The notes under the pieces are model-generated. The model was not told the DNA's origin. It did no database searches and saw only the letters and a list, made by a program, of their open reading frames with translations. From Clostridia bacterium (GTDB lineage Bacteria; Bacillota; Clostridia; Oscillospirales; Acutalibacteraceae): a DNA stretch of 64,000 nt. Each line of letters starts with the position of its first letter. Position 1 is the stretch's first letter. Below are positions 61,465 through 64,000 of the stretch, piece after piece. Where the stretch lies: NCBI GenBank assembly GCA_017399405.1, contig JAFQCT010000004.1, forward strand, positions 62,001 through 126,000, read 5' to 3'. Both the position numbers and the translations under genes were made by a program.

Positions 61465-62121
61465 TTATTTGTTAAGTTTTTTATCAATTATTTTATGATA
61501 TAAGCCGACAAATAAATACGATATGAAAATAAAACGCACACCAATTGAAGAACTTATACCATTTTCGCCTATAATTGGCAGAATTGACACACCAAAGACC
61601 ACGACAAAATTTATTATATGGAAAACCATATTACGCTTTAATGCGTTTTTACCTATTGAAAACAGCGAAGAAATAATGTCAGCTAAAGAGAATATTATGA
61701 TACAAGCAATTAAAAGAAGTATGCCGAAATACGCTTTATCTGATAACCACATATCCAAAGTCATAGCACCGCTATCATCATTACCAACTGTGGCAATAAT
61801 TGATTTAATGAGTGTAATCAATGATATGTTAGTAGTTTCAAATGTTTCAGTATTAAGCTGTGAATACATTGGCAAGCACATCCACAAAAGTGGAGAGAAC
61901 ATAAGCACAAATCTTGTAATCTGCTCTTTACCGCCAAACGCAGAAACTTTAATATTGTTAAGCACTCTGTCAACTGCTTCTTGCTCACGCATTGCTTTTT
62001 CGTGGTCTGCTTGTAATCTGTTATCAAGGTCATAATACACAAGGTTTGTACCACATTTAGGACAGTTTTGTTTCATATACAAAGGTGAAAGTTTTTCGTT
62101 ACATTTAGGACAATTACTCAT
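61465..62121 (-). CDS. Zinc-ribbon membrane protein of unknown function
   Basis: 218 residues from the ATG at 62121, preceded by GGAGGTG. N-terminal double-CXXC zinc ribbon (CPKC and CPKC, residues about 4-25), a charged helical linker, then four hydrophobic segments (about 72-90, 133-155, 165-190, 193-212). The start overlaps the sugar symporter stop by 8 bases (ATGAGTAA), so the two are coupled. No family with known role recognised. Confidence 0.7.
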   Translation of the reverse strand: MSNCPKCNEKLSPLYMKQNCPKCGTNLVYYDLDNRLQADHEKAMREQEAVDRVLNNIKVSAFGGKEQITRFVLMFSPLLWMCLPMYSQLNTETFETTNISLITLIKSIIATVGNDDSGAMTLDMWLSDKAYFGILLLIACIIIFSLADIISSLFSIGKNALKRNMVFHIINFVVVFGVSILPIIGENGISSSIGVRFIFISYLFVGLYHKIIDKKLNK

Positions 62122-63571
62122 TTTCTGCACCTCCTGAAACTTCTGCTGAAAGTTTTGCTCTACGCTCTGTCATTTCTTCGCGAACCATTTTAAGTTTTTC
62201 GCCTGTAAGGTCATACCAGATATATGGAATAAGCGGAAGAAGACCGAGTACAGCAGGGGCAAGTGTAAACATAGCCCAGATATAGAAATCAGTTTGTTCA
62301 TAGGCTTTTATTGCAACACCTGTGTCTTGTGCAAAAGTAAGACCGATTATAGGAAGAAGCCAACCACCAAGTGCACCTGAAATTGAGCCTGTAAGTTTGC
62401 CTACGAATGTGAGAACTGAGAATGAAACACCTTCATTTCTTTCACCTGTTTTCCATTCCATATAGTCGATAGTATCGCCAATCATTTCAGTTGGAATAAC
62501 CATATTGATAGTGTTGAAGAAACTGAAAAGAAGATTTTGTACCATTAAAAGCGGTACAACAACCCAAAGATTTGTAAAACACTTCATACCTACAAGGAAA
62601 ACAAGAGTACCCATAACAAGTCTTACAAATCCGTTTAGGAAGATAATTTGTCTGTTGTCAAAACGCTTTTTGATTTTAGGAATAAGAAGATATGTAACAA
62701 AACCTAAAATTGTGCCAGGAAGTGAAATAACAATTGTAAGTGAGTTCATCTGCACAACTTCTGAATAGTAATATGCTTGGAAAAATCCGCCTATACCACT
62801 AATCGCAGCAAGAACATTACCAATAACAATCAAAAGCAAAGGCTTATTTTTAACAAGTGCCTTGAATCCGTCAAGAATACTTGGCTCTTTAATGGTTTGC
62901 ACAACTCTTTCTTTTGTGCAGAAGCCTGCAAGTGAGAAAAGAGCCATACCGAATGTGCCTGAAATTACAGCCATAAGCAAGAAAACTTGTGAAAGTGATA
63001 ACGGAATAGTACCGTTATTACTTAAATCCATAAGAACTGTAAGAATTGTTGTTGAAATTCCGCCAACAAGACCTGAAACGAAACGGGCAGATGAAACAAC
63101 TCTTGTTCTGTCACAAGGTGAAGGACTTATTGCAGCACTCATTCCCCAAAAAGGAACATCGCCTAAAGTGTAGAAAAGTTCCCATAAGAAGTAAGTCATA
63201 AACATATAAATTACTTTTGCGGTAAGTTCTGCTTTGTCACCAAGGATTTCAGGGCCTGCAAAAAGCATAATTGTTGCAATTCCCAAAGGTATAGGAACAA
63301 TAAAAAGGTATGGACGCAGTTTCCCGTAACGGGTTCTTGTTCTGTCAATAATTGAGCCCATAAGTGGGTCATTTATTGTGTCCCAAAGTCCTAAAATGAG
63401 CATCATAGTACCAACAATTTCAGATGGAATACCAAAAACTTTTACGAAGAAAAGTGAAAGATAGCTACCTGCAATAATGTTGTAGCCAAAGCATTGACCT
63501 GCGTTTGCAATACCGTATATAAATGTTTCTTTTACGCCTACATAACGGATATCGCCTTTATTTTCAGTCAT
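62114..63571 (-). CDS. GPH-family sugar:cation symporter (MFS)
   Basis: 485 residues with about 12 membrane helices. GPH signatures include LGLWDTINDPLMGSIIDRTR, the RTRYGKLRPYL loop and the C-terminal DTIDYMEWKTGERNEGVSFS. Imports glycosides or oligosaccharides with a cation. It lies 2 bases after a probable GH38 gene, and a second GH38 and nagB are nearby, so mannose-containing oligosaccharides are a reasonable guess for the substrate. Confidence 0.9.
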   Translation of the reverse strand: MTENKGDIRYVGVKETFIYGIANAGQCFGYNIIAGSYLSLFFVKVFGIPSEIVGTMMLILGLWDTINDPLMGSIIDRTRTRYGKLRPYLFIVPIPLGIATIMLFAGPEILGDKAELTAKVIYMFMTYFLWELFYTLGDVPFWGMSAAISPSPCDRTRVVSSARFVSGLVGGISTTILTVLMDLSNNGTIPLSLSQVFLLMAVISGTFGMALFSLAGFCTKERVVQTIKEPSILDGFKALVKNKPLLLIVIGNVLAAISGIGGFFQAYYYSEVVQMNSLTIVISLPGTILGFVTYLLIPKIKKRFDNRQIIFLNGFVRLVMGTLVFLVGMKCFTNLWVVVPLLMVQNLLFSFFNTINMVIPTEMIGDTIDYMEWKTGERNEGVSFSVLTFVGKLTGSISGALGGWLLPIIGLTFAQDTGVAIKAYEQTDFYIWAMFTLAPAVLGLLPLIPYIWYDLTGEKLKMVREEMTERRAKLSAEVSGGAENE

Positions 63572-63573
63572 AA

Positions 63574-64000
63574 TTATTTTCTCCTTCCCTTGTTTCTGTG
63601 ACGGATTGCTCCGCCCTTGTCATTAAGTAAATATGAGTTTTTACAATTAAGATATGTAATTTTTTCTTTAAGATTTTCGCGGTATTCAAACTTACGGTCT
63701 TTAATTTTATCGTAAAGTTCACAAGCGAGAGTACATTCTGTTGTATCTTTGTCAGCAGTTGCAGAAATTATAAGAATTTCATTATCAACAGGTAATGTGA
63801 GTTTATCGTCAGTTGTGTTTACCTCAACATTCCAGAAAAACAACTGCTCGCATTGTGCATCACCGTTTGTAGTGTGAGAGTGTGTAAACTCATAACCTAA
63901 TTTACCGTCTTTTGTGAACGCAACCTCTTTGAAGTCGTATAAATCCCAACCTGCATAGTACTCGCGAATATCATTTACTTTATATGCACGGTCACCCATT
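63574..64000 (-). CDS. C-terminal part of a probable second GH38 glycosidase, cut by window edge
   Basis: The frame is open through the last base of the window, so the N-terminal part lies outside; the ATG at 63999 need not be the start. The visible 141 residues contain YYAGWDLYDFKEV, FTHSHTTNG, a FFWNVEV strand and LTLPVDNEILIISATAD, the pattern of the C-terminal beta-sandwich of GH38 enzymes. The tail is basic (AIRHRNKGRRK). Placed directly before a GPH symporter gene. The family call is moderate since the catalytic domain is not visible. Confidence 0.55.
   Translation of the reverse strand, partial: MGDRAYKVNDIREYYAGWDLYDFKEVAFTKDGKLGYEFTHSHTTNGDAQCEQLFFWNVEVNTTDDKLTLPVDNEILIISATADKDTTECTLACELYDKIKDRKFEYRENLKEKITYLNCKNSYLLNDKGGAIRHRNKGRRK

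Noticed and set aside
61523-62035. 170-codon frame on the plus strand opposite the zinc-ribbon membrane protein
   Set aside because: Antisense to a coupled gene with zinc ribbon and membrane helices; no promoter or ribosome binding site.
1-64000. tRNA, rRNA, CRISPR arrays, integrases and phage genes
   Set aside because: None was seen while reading both strands; a tRNA gene could be missed by eye and would need a covariance-model search.

Overview
The window looks like a chromosomal segment of a low-GC, strictly anaerobic, spore-forming member of the Clostridia, most likely an uncultured gut Oscillospiraceae/Ruminococcaceae-type organism. Supporting signs are a class III (oxygen-sensitive) ribonucleotide reductase under NrdR control, several glycyl-radical-type and radical SAM proteins, a gerK-type germinant receptor operon with spoVAD, a dockerin-bearing secreted protein, ECF-type vitamin uptake components, and short intergenic regions with strong sigma-A promoters and compact hairpin terminators. 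I saw no rRNA, tRNA, CRISPR array, integrase or transposase gene.

Layout. 1-5.6 kb: a three-gene ATP-grasp / alpha-E / transglutaminase module (cut by the window edge), a TIM-barrel epimerase-like gene, nrdR, and a secreted transglutaminase with a C-terminal dockerin. 5.7-6.9 kb (minus): a cobalamin riboswitch in front of a DUF4430 lipoprotein and an ECF S component, a probable corrinoid uptake unit. 7-11.9 kb: a membrane-anchored GDPD and the potABCD polyamine transporter. 11.9-13.3 kb (minus): coaX and a PanT-type pantothenate transporter. 13.4-19.9 kb: a PflX-like radical SAM protein, mscL with a zinc ribbon, proC, nrdG, and nrdD-trxB. The nrdD promoter has consensus -35 and -10 hexamers and carries two NrdR boxes, and NrdD has a fused C-terminal redoxin. 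20-24.7 kb (minus): an AbrB-like regulator, spoVAD with a small membrane protein, a GH33 sialidase without a signal peptide, and a SPASM-like radical SAM protein. 24.9-31.7 kb: an M16 peptidase pair, lgt, folD, and a CopA ATPase whose C-terminal CopZ-like domain has its own ribosome binding site and ATG.

31.7-38.7 kb is the most island-like part. A 190-bp MITE-like element with perfect 16-bp inverted ends is followed by a cluster (nucleotidyltransferase, DPM/ArnC-type glycosyltransferase, two B12-binding radical SAM proteins, divergent GT-C-like membrane protein) bounded on both sides by near-identical 35-bp hairpin direct repeats. I read it as a candidate lipid-linked sugar or envelope-modification pathway with radical SAM tailoring. 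38.7-43.5 kb (minus): metA (acetyl-type by Glu111), tsaC, prfA, DUF951 and two uncharacterised membrane proteins. 43.6-46.7 kb: an S1-domain protein and a surface-anchored LCAT-like hydrolase. 46.8-51.6 kb: a DUF421/DUF4363 pair divergent from gerKA-KB-KC, where the GerKC protein lacks the usual lipobox cysteine. 51.6-54.7 kb: an EAL phosphodiesterase with degenerate GGDEF and an unknown type I membrane protein. 54.9-64 kb: phosphoglucomutase, a NifU-like small protein, a GH38 alpha-mannosidase, a second GDPD, nagB, a zinc-ribbon membrane protein, a GPH-family sugar symporter and a probable second GH38 running off the edge, together a cytoplasmic glycan-catabolism neighbourhood.

Several units fit together. 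NrdR (3.6 kb) is the expected regulator of nrdD (16.6 kb), whose redoxin domain could be recycled by the adjacent TrxB. Corrinoid uptake (6 kb) could supply the B12-binding radical SAM pair (34-36 kb). Lgt (27 kb) would acylate the DUF4430 lipoprotein.
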